Assembly: GCA_963700255.1 (NCBI GenBank)
Contig: CAVOWW010000022.1
Location: forward strand, 62,001 to 126,000
Length of the DNA stretch: 64,000 nt
Direction of reading: 5' to 3'
Origin: UBA10649 sp963700255
GTDB lineage: Bacteria > Actinomycetota > Actinomycetes > S36-B12
Positions 1-9,604 of the stretch are shown piece by piece (positions within the stretch are counted from its first letter, which is position 1; each line of letters opens with the position of its first letter). The notes under the pieces are model-generated. The model was not told where the DNA came from, made no database searches, and saw nothing but the letters and a program-made list of their open reading frames with translations. Both the position numbers and the translations under genes were made by a program.

Positions 1-3000
1 ACAGCGGGATGTCGGCCGGGTCGAGCCACACTGGCCTGTCGGCCACCGCCACACCGGACGCCGCCTCAGGTGCGGTCGGCGCCGGGCTGAGTCCCACCGG
101 CGCCGCTCCCAGACCCACGGGCGCCTTGCTGGACGTCGCCAGCTCGGACATGGCGCGCGCGATGTCGTCCAGCGAGCTCTCCCGTCCCTGCATCGCCTGC
201 TCGTACATCACCCGGAGCTCCTCGATGTCCGAGCGATGGAGGGCGGTGAGCTGCGCCTCGTGCACGCCCGACAGGTACTGCAGCGTCTGCCAGTAGCGGC
301 GCCGATCCTCGACCAGCGAGACGATGCCGCCCGAGCACGCGACCTTGATCAGGTGCCGGTCGTCGTCCGTCGCGTACACGAACGGAGTCCGGCCCTCCCG
401 CTGCGGAAGCGGGAGCAGGACGTACTCGTCGATGGGAACGGCGCTCGCCTCGAGCTCGGGATCGAGCCGGCGGAACTGCTTCTTGAACCGGACCTCCCCG
501 AGGGCGAACTCAGCCGGGGTCAGCGGAGTCGTCATCAGATGGACGTTGCCGTCGTCGTCGAGATACTCGAGCGTCGCGGTGGTCCAGGTCTTGTCGATGT
601 CCGGGTTGCCCTCGAGGGAGAACCAGTCGTGCAGCGTGGAACCGCGGCGGGGGTCGTGCACGAACAGCGGGTGCATCCGGCTCTCGACAGCCAGCCGTGC
701 GCGCGCGTTCGACGACGCCTCGGAGATGCCCTGCTCGCCACCGCACGGCGTGTACACGTCCATGACGGCCGGTGCCGGGTACTCCAGCAGTCGCATCGTG
801 CTCTGCAGGAAGTGCCCATGCATCGCCGTGCTTGTGGCGCAGGCGAAGACGTGCGGGTGGAACGACGCGATCAGTCCGAGCTCCTTGCGGCCCTCATGCT
901 TGCCCTCGTGGCTGGCACCGAAGCGCGACAGGTCGGAATCCTGGCTCGTGAAGCTCGACGTCGACGCCTGGCCGCCTGTGTTCGAGTACGCACCGGAGTC
1001 GAGCACCAGGATCTTGATCGGCGTGTCGCTGGCCAGCACGCGCGACATCGCACCGAAGCCGATGTCGTAGCTGGCCCCGTCGCCACCAATGGTGAGCACG
1101 GTCGGGAGGAGGCCGAGCTCCTCGGAGGTGAACTCGGACCAGGACAGCATCCGGAACTCGCGTTCATGCACCTCCGGGTCGTAGGCATCGTCGAGTTCGA
1201 GTCGAGCGACCCGCAGCGCCTTCACGTCCGAGACCACCTGGGCCGAGATGCCCTCGAAGATGCCCTTGGCCAGTGGCTGGGAGTCCTGGAACAGGCTGTT
1301 CACCCACGGGTCGAGGTAGGAGTTGAAGGGCATGGTGGACGCGTACACGCTGCTGCAGCCGGTGGCATTGGCAATGACAGTTGACGCAGGTCCGTTTCCG
1401 GTGGGTCCGCCCTCGTAGAGGTACATGCGCGTCTCGAGGGTCGACACGATCGACAGGATCCGGGCCCGTCGCTCGGTGTCGGCCGGATCGAGCCCGTCCA
1501 GCTTGTCCCGCAGCTGCTCGATCAGCGTGTCGAGGTCCCGCAGGTGCGCCCGACGGCGCCCATCGCCGAGGGCGTGGCTGGTCGCCATGACAAGGCGGAT
1601 CGCGGTGACCTCGCCGCAGCCTCGGCAGCCGCCGTGGCCGCCTGCGGTCGCGTAGAAGTTGGGGTGGTCGAGGAGGAGTCGCTTGAGGTCCCCGTCCACT
1701 CCCGTCGACCCCTCGTAGAACCGCTTGGGGGTGTTCGGCAGTTGCGTCATGAACTCGAAGCCGTCCTGCAGCTTCTCCAGGACGGCCGCATCCTGGTCGA
1801 GTGGCGTGAGGGCACCGGGCCCGCAGACCTCGATGCACTCGAGGCAGCCCGTGCACTTCCAGGGATCGATGGTCGCGGCGAACAGGGCGCCCGTGCCGGG
1901 GATGTCGCTCTCCATGGCATCGAAGAAGGGTCTCGTGCGGGCGACGGGGTAGATCGCCAGAGTCGAGACGAGCGTGCCCAGGTTGCGGCGCAGTGTCGGG
2001 TTGTCCGCGTCGAGGGTGTCCGCCGCCTCACGGACGACGTCGTGGAAGGCACGAGGCGCCTTGTTCTGGCGGTACGACTCACGGACCCTCTCGGCCAGGG
2101 CGTACACCTGCTGGCGGAGTGCGTCCTTCTGCGCGTCGGGGACCCCCATCTCCTTGATCCCGGTCAGGATCAGGTCGTGGATCTCGTGGACGCTGTTCGG
2201 GATCGCCGCATCGGGACACACCAGCGCGCACTCCATGCAGCCGGTGCAGGTGTCGAAGTGGAACTCAGGGACGGTCAGGCGGAACAGGCCCTTGTCCTTG
2301 CCGGCTGAGGTTCCCGCGGGCATGAACAGCCCGATCCCGGGCAGCACCGGCGCCTCTGCCATCGTGCCCTCGCGGAACGGGCGCGCGACGAGGTCCTCGT
2401 AGTAGGCAGGGTCGAAGAGCCCGCTCGAGGCGGACGCGGTGGGGCTGGTGCACATCGATGCCGACAGGGCCACGCTCCGCAGCGTGTGGGCCGGGCCGGA
2501 CTCCTCCTCGATCGCCTGGAAGGCGGGGTCGTCGTACTCGACGAGCCGGGCGGCCTCGATGCCCTCCTGGATGACGGCCATGTTCCCCTCGACGACAGCA
2601 GTGCCCTTGCCGCCGAACTTCTTCGAGATCTGCGCCCGCACCTTCTCGAGGATGACGTCCTCGGGCGCGCCCTGGGTCACTCGGTCGACGTTCCCGACCA
2701 CCGCTCCGATGAAGGCGATGCCCATCATCCGGAGCTGGAGCTCGGGCGATGGCGCGTGCTTCTTGGCGACGCTGAAGGCGTCGACGACAAGGAAGCGGAT
2801 CCTCTTGTCCCGGATGGTCCTGCGGGCGTGCTTCGGCAGCTCGCGCCACACCTCCTCCGGAGACAGGTCGGACTGGAGGATGAACGTGCCGCCCTCGACC
2901 AGTCCTCTGAGCGGGTTGGCGTGGATGAATGACTTGTGGTCGGGCGACACGACGATCTCGACGTCCTCGAGCTCGGCGTTGGTGAGGAGGACAGGCTCGG

Positions 3001-4792
3001 GACTGAGCGTGATGTAGTAGTTCGTGGGAGCGCCGCTCTTCTCCGAGCCGTACTTCGGGGCCGACTTGGAGTGCATGCCGAGGACGCCCGCCAGGATGTC
3101 GGTGAGCAGCTTGCCGGTCGCGATGGTGCCGTACCCGCCGACGGAGTGGAAGCGGATCCGCATCGCCGAGGGCGGCAGGAGCACCGGGTTGGCCTCGGTC
3201 TCGAGTGCCATGAGCTCGGTCTCCGGGTAGGCCGCCCGCAGCCGCTCCTGGATCTCCGCGAGGCTCCCGCCGGGGTTCTTCGAGAAGAACTGCGAGCCCA
3301 GGTAGATGAGTGGCGCGCTCGTGCCGTCGACCATGTGCTTGTACGCGGCGACGAGGTGCCGCGGCTGGACGTCGTGACCACCGAGGCCGAAGATCGCCGT
3401 GGTGAGGCGAGGGGTCGACGCCAGGGCCGGGATGCCCTCGTACTGACCGCCATCGGCGTTGGCACGGGCCTTGAACAGGGCCTGGGTGACCAGGCTGGTC
3501 AACGCCGTCTGGTCGGAGCGCTCGAGGACGGTGACGGCCTTGGCGCCGGCGAGCGCCTCGATGAGGTCGCCCTCGGGGAACGGCTGGAGCAGCTTCACCG
3601 AGACGGCGCCGACCTTCATGCCCTGGGCGCGCAGGACCGGCAGCACGGCCTGCACGTCGTCGGTGATCGAGCCGAGTCCGACCATGATGTAGTCGGCGTC
3701 GTCGCATCCGTAGGTGAGGAGCGGGGTGTAGGTGCGCCCGGTCAACGCCGAGTACTCGTCCATCGACTGGCGGACCAGGCCCGGCACCGCGTTCACGAAG
3801 TGGGTCCGATGGTCGACCGCACCGGCCTGGAAGTCGGGCTGGTTCTGCACCGGTCCGGTGAGGCCGGGGTTGTTGACGTCGACGAGGGCCGGCACCATCT
3901 GCCGCGTGCCCTTCTCCATGGCATTGACCCACTGGCGACGCCACTGCCCGTGCAGCTCCTCCGGCACCCACTGCAGCGTCTCGGGCACCCGGTCGCCGTC
4001 GCCGTCCGCCTCGATGTCTCCCGCAGCGGAGTCGAGGTAGGAGCTCAGCTCCGCGAGGGCGGCCGGATCGAAGTCATCGCGATGCCGATCGAGGTAGCCG
4101 CGCAGCTGGACCACCCGGCCCTTGGCCCCGAAGAGCAGGGACTGGGCGACGGTGGGCGCCATGATCCGGCCGGCCGGGTCGCCGAGGTACTCACGCAGCA
4201 GCTCGGGCTCGGGAAGCGATGCCTCGCTGAGCATGTGGCTCGTGGAGAAGCCGTCCATCGCATTGGCCACCGGAATCAGCGACAGCGCAGACGTCCGGTA
4301 GGAGATGGCGGCCAGATCGGCCGCCTCCTGGGGGTTGGAGCCGAAGAGGATGGTGTAGCCCGCGGACAGGAGTGCGTACACGTCGTCATGGCCGGCCATG
4401 ACGTTGAGCGAATGCTTGGACACCACCCGGGCCGCGACCTGCAGGACGAAGCCGCCGATCTTCTTGCCGACCGTGACGTAGTGGGACTCCATCGCGTACA
4501 GGATCCCCTGGCTGGACGACGCGTTCGAGATGAACTGTCCCCCCGTCAGGGCCGCACCGAGCGCACCGCTCTGGGCGGAGTGCTCGCCCTCGGGCTCGAA
4601 GAAGAAGGGGTGCTTGCCCCACACGTTGACGCCGCCCTCGGCTCGAGCCGCCTCGTACAGCTCCGAGATCTCGGTCGACGGGGTGATCGGGTATCCGATC
4701 ACTCCCCCGCACACATGTCGCATCACGTGCGCGACTGCCCCGTTCCCGCTGATGACGGTCGGAAGACCTGCGTACGGCGGCTCAGGGGTCAT
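1..4792 (-). CDS. nifJ: Pyruvate:ferredoxin (flavodoxin) oxidoreductase family protein, C-terminus beyond window
   Basis: The family oxidatively decarboxylates a 2-oxoacid, usually pyruvate, to acyl-CoA and passes the electrons to ferredoxin or flavodoxin in the cytoplasm. The frame is open from ATG 4792 (AAGGA seven bases upstream) to the window edge, so at least 1597 residues exist. Seen in order: pyrimidine-binding motif YPITPSTEI (~34), 4Fe-4S motifs CTGCMECALVC (~847) and CTGCLECIEVC (~978), GCRGCGE (~1052), and TPP/Mg motif GDGASYDIGFG (~1235) followed by NTGGQ (~1271). Classical single-chain enzymes have about 1170-1200 residues, so this is an enlarged form. The tail visible at the edge is Ala/Pro-rich. 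Substrate is inferred; another 2-oxoacid is possible. It stands alone, without a ferredoxin gene beside it. Confidence 0.9.
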   Translation of the reverse strand, partial: MTPEPPYAGLPTVISGNGAVAHVMRHVCGGVIGYPITPSTEISELYEAARAEGGVNVWGKHPFFFEPEGEHSAQSGALGAALTGGQFISNASSSQGILYAMESHYVTVGKKIGGFVLQVAARVVSKHSLNVMAGHDDVYALLSAGYTILFGSNPQEAADLAAISYRTSALSLIPVANAMDGFSTSHMLSEASLPEPELLREYLGDPAGRIMAPTVAQSLLFGAKGRVVQLRGYLDRHRDDFDPAALAELSSYLDSAAGDIEADGDGDRVPETLQWVPEELHGQWRRQWVNAMEKGTRQMVPALVDVNNPGLTGPVQNQPDFQAGAVDHRTHFVNAVPGLVRQSMDEYSALTGRTYTPLLTYGCDDADYIMVGLGSITDDVQAVLPVLRAQGMKVGAVSVKLLQPFPEGDLIEALAGAKAVTVLERSDQTALTSLVTQALFKARANADGGQYEGIPALASTPRLTTAIFGLGGHDVQPRHLVAAYKHMVDGTSAPLIYLGSQFFSKNPGGSLAEIQERLRAAYPETELMALETEANPVLLPPSAMRIRFHSVGGYGTIATGKLLTDILAGVLGMHSKSAPKYGSEKSGAPTNYYITLSPEPVLLTNAELEDVEIVVSPDHKSFIHANPLRGLVEGGTFILQSDLSPEEVWRELPKHARRTIRDKRIRFLVVDAFSVAKKHAPSPELQLRMMGIAFIGAVVGNVDRVTQGAPEDVILEKVRAQISKKFGGKGTAVVEGNMAVIQEGIEAARLVEYDDPAFQAIEEESGPAHTLRSVALSASMCTSPTASASSGLFDPAYYEDLVARPFREGTMAEAPVLPGIGLFMPAGTSAGKDKGLFRLTVPEFHFDTCTGCMECALVCPDAAIPNSVHEIHDLILTGIKEMGVPDAQKDALRQQVYALAERVRESYRQNKAPRAFHDVVREAADTLDADNPTLRRNLGTLVSTLAIYPVARTRPFFDAMESDIPGTGALFAATIDPWKCTGCLECIEVCGPGALTPLDQDAAVLEKLQDGFEFMTQLPNTPKRFYEGSTGVDGDLKRLLLDHPNFYATAGGHGGCRGCGEVTAIRLVMATSHALGDGRRRAHLRDLDTLIEQLRDKLDGLDPADTERRARILSIVSTLETRMYLYEGGPTGNGPASTVIANATGCSSVYASTMPFNSYLDPWVNSLFQDSQPLAKGIFEGISAQVVSDVKALRVARLELDDAYDPEVHEREFRMLSWSEFTSEELGLLPTVLTIGGDGASYDIGFGAMSRVLASDTPIKILVLDSGAYSNTGGQASTSSFTSQDSDLSRFGASHEGKHEGRKELGLIASFHPHVFACATSTAMHGHFLQSTMRLLEYPAPAVMDVYTPCGGEQGISEASSNARARLAVESRMHPLFVHDPRRGSTLHDWFSLEGNPDIDKTWTTATLEYLDDDGNVHLMTTPLTPAEFALGEVRFKKQFRRLDPELEASAVPIDEYVLLPLPQREGRTPFVYATDDDRHLIKVACSGGIVSLVEDRRRYWQTLQYLSGVHEAQLTALHRSDIEELRVMYEQAMQGRESSLDDIARAMSELATSSKAPVGLGAAPVGLSPAPTAPEAASGVAVADRPVWLDPADIPL

Positions 4793-5038
4793 GTTCGGAT
4801 CCTTAGCGGTCACGACGTGTCCGCACGGCGCGGACGATCTTGGTCTCCGCAGAGGCCACCTTGGACCTCGGCGACGCACCGCCGCGCGTCACGCCGGATG
4901 AACGAAGCCATCGCGGCACTCCTTCAGCAGTCCGCGTGCCCAGCCTATGCATCTGGAGCGCGCATTCACGGGCCGATAGTCCCGTCCTCAACTACCGAAA
5001 GCCCATTCGGGGACAGCCTTGCGACCGGGGACCCGAGA

Positions 5039-5749
5039 TCATCCGGAGGGCGCGAGCTCGCTCGTCGCTCGGACCAGGACGTCCGCGAGCGATGCGGGCA
5101 TGGAGAGCATCGGCGAGTGGCCACTCGTCAGCCAGGTCAACGGGGCCGCAGCGCGCGCAGAGCCGCGGATCATCCCATCAGCCCCGAGCATCCGGTCGTG
5201 TCGGCAGGCAAGAGCGATCGTCGGCCTGCTCGGCCAGTCGACGAGCGGACACGGCTCCGCCCAGATCCGCCAGTGCTGGGGTCGCAGTCGCGCGGACGCG
5301 GCCAGGGCCACCGACGGCTCGCAGTCCTGGTACAGGAGGTCGAGCGCCACCTCCGGCGGCATGCCGGTGCTTCCGTCGCCGTAGCGGACCTTCGCCGCGT
5401 GGCGGTACCCGTCGGTGTAGATGCCCGGTGCCTGCTTGGCCTGCTCGCGCGCCGACTGCCCCGGCGCCGGCCACAGCGCCGCGAGCATGATGACTCCGCG
5501 GGCTCCGAGCCGCTCACCCACCACAGGAGCGACGAGTCCCGCCAGCGAGTGCGCGACGATGACGACATCGCCAGGTCCGCCGGCAGCGTCGCAGACCACA
5601 TCGGCGTATCGCTGGATCCCGGCATCCGGCTCGTCAATGGGGAGATCCGGGGCGACGCTCTCGATGCCACGCAGCGACAGGTCCTCCTGCAGCGCGGCCC
5701 AGGACCAGGCGCCCTGCCATGCCCCGTGCAGAAGGATGAGCGTCGTCAT
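5039..5749 (-). CDS. Alpha/beta fold hydrolase
   Basis: A 236-residue alpha/beta hydrolase of the short esterase type. The start is ATG 5749, directly preceded by GGAGGGGGAGC; the frame is open further upstream but without comparable signals. The oxyanion segment LILLHGAWQGAWSW lies at residues 4-17, the nucleophile elbow VAHSLAGLV near residue 75 gives Ser as nucleophile, and a late TSGHSPMLS supplies the catalytic His. The acid is probably the Asp in ACRHDRM. Length and the HGAW motif match the widespread salicylate-esterase-like group, but the substrate cannot be read from the sequence. It lies 246 bases upstream of the oxidoreductase on the same strand; the gap argues against tight coupling. 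Confidence 0.85.
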   Translation of the reverse strand: MTTLILLHGAWQGAWSWAALQEDLSLRGIESVAPDLPIDEPDAGIQRYADVVCDAAGGPGDVVIVAHSLAGLVAPVVGERLGARGVIMLAALWPAPGQSAREQAKQAPGIYTDGYRHAAKVRYGDGSTGMPPEVALDLLYQDCEPSVALAASARLRPQHWRIWAEPCPLVDWPSRPTIALACRHDRMLGADGMIRGSARAAAPLTWLTSGHSPMLSMPASLADVLVRATSELAPSG

Positions 5750-5775
5750 GCTCCCCCTCCGACCCGCGTCACCGT

Positions 5776-5799
5776 CACCGGCACCGGCACCGGCACCGG
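5776..5799. repeat. Hexamer tract, four CACCGG units
   Basis: Four tandem CACCGG units lie 27 bases upstream of the hydrolase start, between it and the oppositely oriented small membrane-protein gene. The tract is non-coding, so changes in unit number would alter promoter or leader spacing rather than a reading frame. Confidence 0.7.
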
Positions 5800-5937
5800 G
5801 GAAACGTCCCCTTCGGCTCGCCGCAGCAAGGCTAGGGCCGCCATCCGCCGCCTGTCCGGCTGGACTCACCGCACACCACCTGACACCATGGAAGGTCCTC
5901 CAAGCAGGCACCTGACCGCAGCAGAGGAGCAACCGCG

Positions 5938-6132
5938 ATGGACTCGAACTCCCCCGCATACGTCATCGGCTGGCTGATCGGTCTCGTCATCTGGATCGCC
6001 GTGATCGCCTGGACGGTGTCGATCGCACGCAAGAAGGGACGCTCCGCCCTCGGTTGGGGCATCTTCGCCTTCTTCTTCTCGATCATCGCTCTGATCGTCA
6101 TCGCCGTCATGCCGTCACGGCGCACGGCCTGA
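5938..6132 (+). CDS. Small membrane protein, function unknown
   Basis: A 64-residue protein starting at ATG 5938 after GAGGAG. It has two hydrophobic segments, about residues 8-26 and 40-57, joined by a basic loop (ARKKGRSALG), and ends MPSRRTA. The layout suits a small hairpin membrane protein with the basic loop in the cytoplasm. No catalytic motif is visible and I do not recognise a named family. It is a single gene: divergent from the hydrolase on the left and followed by the broken protease gene. Confidence 0.7.
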   Translation: MDSNSPAYVIGWLIGLVIWIAVIAWTVSIARKKGRSALGWGIFAFFFSIIALIVIAVMPSRRTA

Positions 6133-6307
6133 CCCCGCACCGGCAATCTCACACCCCTTACTCCCCAGACGGTGGTCACGGGCGCACCCCCTGCCCTCTT
6201 TGCGCACGCGCGGACTGCACCTGCGCCCCCGGACAGGACTTCCACCTGTAGCAGGCGCCATGCGCGGCAGTGGCTGCGTCGCCCGGACGTGCCAGACCGG
6301 GGCATGG

Positions 6308-6954
6308 ATGGTCTTCCCGCCGGGCCTCGAGCGGGGCTACCGTCGTCCCACGCGCATCGCGACGGTGGCGAGTCTGGCGCTCGCCGCCCTCCTCCTCGCA
6401 CCATCGGCGCAAGCGGATGACGAGCGCGCGTGGACCTCCATCTTCGCCGGGACGGCGTTCGAAGGCTCCGGCTGGTCTGACTGCGTTGGCCACGGCCGCC
6501 AAGCGTGCCCTGGCGATGTCGAACCGGCCCAGGCTCGTTACCTTCGTCTACGGTGGAGAGGTCCCCGTGCTGTTCGATCGGACGACGGGTGTCTCGACCC
6601 CGGCTGACGGAATCACACGCGAGCGCTGGATCTACCTGACCGTGGTGTGGGACGCCCAGAGGTCCGCGTTCGACCCCTTCATCGTGGGCCTTGCTGGTCC
6701 CCTGCGACTGGATCCGTCGACTATGACCATCACCGATGGCTTCCGCGGCGTTCCGCGCCTCGTACATGAACAAGGCGTCCATGGCCAAGAGCACGGAGGT
6801 GATCGCGCACGAGCTCGGCCACATCATCGGCCTTGGTCATTCGCTCTCGCGCAAGGACCTGATGTTCGCAACCCTGCTCGGCTTCACCGCCCTCGGCCCC
6901 GGAGACAAGGCCGGCGGGTGGGCGCTCCTCAAGCGCTGCCCGGACGCCAGCTGA
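6308..6954 (+). pseudogene. Matrixin-like secreted zinc metalloprotease, split by two frame changes
   Basis: The N-terminal piece begins at ATG 6308 (or 6260) with a basic start and hydrophobic segment ending SAQADDERAW, a likely signal peptide. The frame changes near 6475 into a segment reading TALATAAKRALAMSN and TRERWIYLTVVWD, and again near 6745 into MAKSTEVIAHELGHIIGLGH. The last piece holds the complete HExxHxxGxxH zinc signature of matrixin-type metzincins. Both changes equal one extra base, and protein-like sequence continues across each. The gene is either recently inactivated or intact in the organism and damaged by indel errors. Substrate unknown. Confidence 0.65.
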
Positions 6955-7244
6955 CGTCACGCACTCGTCGCGGCTATCGAACGGCAGGTCCACGCCTCGC
7001 GTGACGGTGCTGCCGACGATCGGGTGGATGTGCGCCTCGTTCCCGGGCACGTCCGGGGAACATCGAAGCAGTTCAGCGCGTATCGCCATGACAGCGGACG
7101 GTGGGCGTCACGTCGGTGATCGACGCGCGGACCAGATGCCGTTGTGGTCATCGCGCAGAGGCTGCGTTGATATGACCGCATGGTGGCGCTCGATGGGGTG
7201 GCTGACTCAGCATCAAGCGGCCGCCGCATTGACACCGCCCCGGA

Positions 7245-7595
7245 TCAGGGAGCGAGCTTGACGGCGGTGCCGTAGGCGAGGATCTCAGCCATGCCCTGGG
7301 ACTGACCCATGTCGGTGGAGTCGAAGCGCAGGCCGACGACAGCGTCCGCGCCCTGCGACTGAGCGTGATCCACCAGGCGCTCGAGGGCGACGTGACGAGC
7401 CTCCTCCAGCGACGCGCTGAACTCGACGACCTCACCCTGCTTGAAGCCCTTGAAGGTGCCCTTGAGGTTCCCGCCAGCCCCCGTGGACCGCACGATGAGC
7501 CCGAACACGGGCCCGACGTGGCCGGAGATCTCACGGCCGTCGATGCGCCCGGTCGTGGACACGGGGATGGACAGGGGTGCCTGCAGATCAGTCAT
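7245..7595 (-). CDS. YbjQ family (UPF0145) heavy-metal-binding domain protein
   Basis: A 116-residue protein starting at ATG 7595 after GAGGAGCGTT. It shows the family pattern: early VSTTGRIDG, then GHVGPVFGLIVRSTG, a loop rich in Gly/Lys, HVALERLVDHAQSQGADAV, and the closing strand MAEILAYGTAVKL. YbjQ proteins form small beta-rich pentamers of unproven function; the 'metal-binding' label comes from sequence classification only. The gene is monocistronic, and the left end of the tRNA-bounded islet lies upstream of it. Confidence 0.88.
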   Translation of the reverse strand: MTDLQAPLSIPVSTTGRIDGREISGHVGPVFGLIVRSTGAGGNLKGTFKGFKQGEVVEFSASLEEARHVALERLVDHAQSQGADAVVGLRFDSTDMGQSQGMAEILAYGTAVKLAP

Positions 7596-7815
7596 AACGC
7601 TCCTCAGACGGTCTCGAAGTGGTCGACAGCGTAGGGACGGAATGGTCCGGGCGCACGTCCAGCAGCCGGTGATGGGCCCGACCCACCTCGCCCGCGTCGG
7701 GCTGCTTCCCCGCGGGCTCTGGGCTGCTTCGAGGACTGAAGGGCTCTTCCAGGCCCGTCTTATGGGCCATGCCATGCCAGGCCGGAAAGTCGATGCACAG
7801 CCACGATCCTCGTTG

Positions 7816-7897
7816 GGGCCGCCTCGGGGACCCGTCGGTGGCGCTCCTCCCCACCCCGGACCCACGCATTACGAGGCGCTCGCAGGCCCCCTAAGGC
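7816..7897 (-). pseudogene. Decayed partial copy of tRNA-Thr (left boundary of relic islet)
   Basis: Two blocks match the tRNA-Thr gene at 10177-10248 in the same orientation. The first, 7816-7830, is identical to 10176-10190 over 15 bases (acceptor 3' strand and T stem). The second, 7854-7875, matches 10197-10218 at 21 of 22 bases (variable loop and anticodon arm). A TAAGGC corresponding to the tRNA 5' end lies at 7892. The T loop is replaced by an unrelated stretch, so no functional tRNA can form. This fits an old attachment-site duplication. Confidence 0.65.
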
Positions 7898-7957
7898 CAC
7901 GTTCCTACTCGTGCACGTTCCGTCTTACCCCGGCATGTTCGGCCCTACCTGCTCCAT

Positions 7958-7979
7958 ATTTCGGGGCAATTTCGGGGCA
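7958..7979. repeat. Tandem TTTCGGGGCA repeat, possible integrase arm-type sites
   Basis: ATTTCGGGGCA at 7958-7968 is followed directly by ATTTCGGGGCA at 7969-7979. A related pair, CCGGGGCATT twice, lies at 10070-10090 near the tRNA at the other end. Paired short repeats just inside both ends of an islet resemble arm-binding sites of tyrosine integrases. Function is inferred; no integrase gene remains. Confidence 0.4.
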
Positions 7980-8545
7980 CTTGGCCGCGACCATCGGTCA
8001 CGTGTCTCCCTCAGCGGCCGGTGCTCGTTGCCTCCCGAAGCCCGATGGCCGAGCCCGCGCCATCCCAGTGCTCGGTGGAGTCGGGCCGCCGATCATCCCT
8101 GGGCGATTCAGTCTCGAGGGCACGGAAGTTGACCGGTCAAGCGAGTTGGTGGGTTGTGGCGGGCCGCCGCAGGTCGGCTACCCGCCAGGGGTGTCGAATC
8201 ACGTGCAGGTCCCGATCGATCGCCGACCTCGCTTCGACCGTGAACGTTCGTAAACCCGGTGCTGGCGCAGTTCGTGCTGTTCACCAATCCCGTCGAGTAC
8301 CCCAGTGCGTTTCCGGGCTGCCCGGGCACCTCGACGAGAAGGTGGCCCGCCCGCACCTCAACGCGCAAGACTTCAGGCTCACCGAGTCGAGCAGACAGCA
8401 GGCGGAGGCCTCGGGTTGCGTGTCGCCTGTCCCCACGATGCCGACCACAACTACTCCTAATCCGCTGTCTCGGATCCCTGGCGTCAACCCGGTCGGGATG
8501 GACTTCCGCGCGGTACATTCGTGCTACCACGGACGAGGGGGCGCG

Positions 8546-9586
8546 ATGGCTGCCGAGCAGACCAGCGCCGAGTACCAGGCGTTCAACCTCCAAGTCGCGC
8601 GCCGTGACCTGCCGCGGACAATGGTGTGGCTCGGGTTCGTCATCATGGCGTTCGGACTGGTGGACCTCGTCGTCCCTCCGAGCACGCCCCTTCCTCTGTT
8701 TGCCGGAGTGATGCTGGTGGGCGCCGCATTCGTAGGATCCTCCGTCATCCTCAGCCGGCCCAGCACTCCCGATTGGTTGCCGTCGTGGACGTTCGCCACG
8801 TTGGTGGCGTTGGGCGTGGTGTGGCTGCTCTACATCTACGCGCAGGAGCCGATCCCGTCGAACCTGACGTACGTTGTCCTCTCGGCGACCTTCTTCGGGC
8901 CGCTGACGTTCGGCTGGCGGCCCTTCGTCGCGGCATCCGCGGTGATTCTCGTCGCCGCCACGGTCGCGTTGGCGCACGTGGACCCTGAAGGCACCGCCGA
9001 CTGGGCAATCGGGGTCCTCGCCTCCCTGGTCGTCAGCGGCGTTCTGCTTTCCATGCGGCTGCGACTGCTACGGGAGCTAGCGGACTCCGAGCACCGCAAT
9101 TCCCTGCTATCCACCTCGGACGCCCTCACCGGACTGCTGAACAGGCGCGGGCTGGAGGACCGGCTACAGACCATGTGGGCCGACGCCGATCGACGCGGCG
9201 AGCCGGTGCGCGTCTGCTTTCTCGACGTTCGCGGTCTCAAGCGAGCCAATGACGAGCACGGTCACGACTTCGGGGACCTCGTGATCATGGACGTGGCAGA
9301 TGCCATCCGGGCCACAGTTCGTGGTGGTGACCTGGTCGCGCGGTGGGGCGGAGACGAGTTCGTCATCGTCGGGATCGGCGCCGATGCGGCGGCCAGTGCG
9401 CTGCGGCAGCGCCTGAGTGGCCACTTCGGTACGCGGGGCCGCGCAAGCCGCGAGCGCTGGAGCGGGGACGTCACGGTTGGGGTCGCCGTAGCGGAGGCTG
9501 GGTCTGCGACCTTCGACGAACTGCTGGAACGTGCGGACGCCGACATGTACGAGCGCAGGCGCCGACCCGGGGACCCTGACTCCTGA
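8546..9586 (+). CDS. Membrane-bound diguanylate cyclase (GGDEF)
   Basis: A 346-residue enzyme that makes cyclic di-GMP from two GTP. The start is ATG 8546 (GAGGGG upstream); the frame is open further 5' but has no protein-like content there. Residues ~25-170 hold about six hydrophobic segments, forming an N-terminal membrane sensor without a recognised ligand domain. The catalytic domain starts at SDALTGLLNRRG; the active-site motif RWGGDEF is complete (GGDEF at 268-272), and RGGD five residues before it matches the RxxD product-inhibition site. It should be active and feedback controlled. The gene sits alone inside the islet bounded by tRNA-Thr. Confidence 0.92.
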   Translation: MAAEQTSAEYQAFNLQVARRDLPRTMVWLGFVIMAFGLVDLVVPPSTPLPLFAGVMLVGAAFVGSSVILSRPSTPDWLPSWTFATLVALGVVWLLYIYAQEPIPSNLTYVVLSATFFGPLTFGWRPFVAASAVILVAATVALAHVDPEGTADWAIGVLASLVVSGVLLSMRLRLLRELADSEHRNSLLSTSDALTGLLNRRGLEDRLQTMWADADRRGEPVRVCFLDVRGLKRANDEHGHDFGDLVIMDVADAIRATVRGGDLVARWGGDEFVIVGIGADAAASALRQRLSGHFGTRGRASRERWSGDVTVGVAVAEAGSATFDELLERADADMYERRRRPGDPDS

Positions 9587-9604
9587 CCTGCGGCAACACG
9601 ATTC

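Larger units (their letters stand above)
7596..8545. other. 950-base interval without a gene
   Basis: No frame in this stretch has convincing protein features. It holds a degraded copy of part of tRNA-Thr (7816-7897) and a tandem TTTCGGGGCA repeat (7958-7979), described separately. The rest is unassigned and ends in the leader of the diguanylate cyclase gene. Confidence 0.6.

Noticed and set aside
2936..5977. 1013-codon plus-strand open frame opposite the oxidoreductase
   Set aside because: Its translation is an Arg/Gly/Val-rich shadow with no domain pattern, while the minus strand has complete catalytic motifs.
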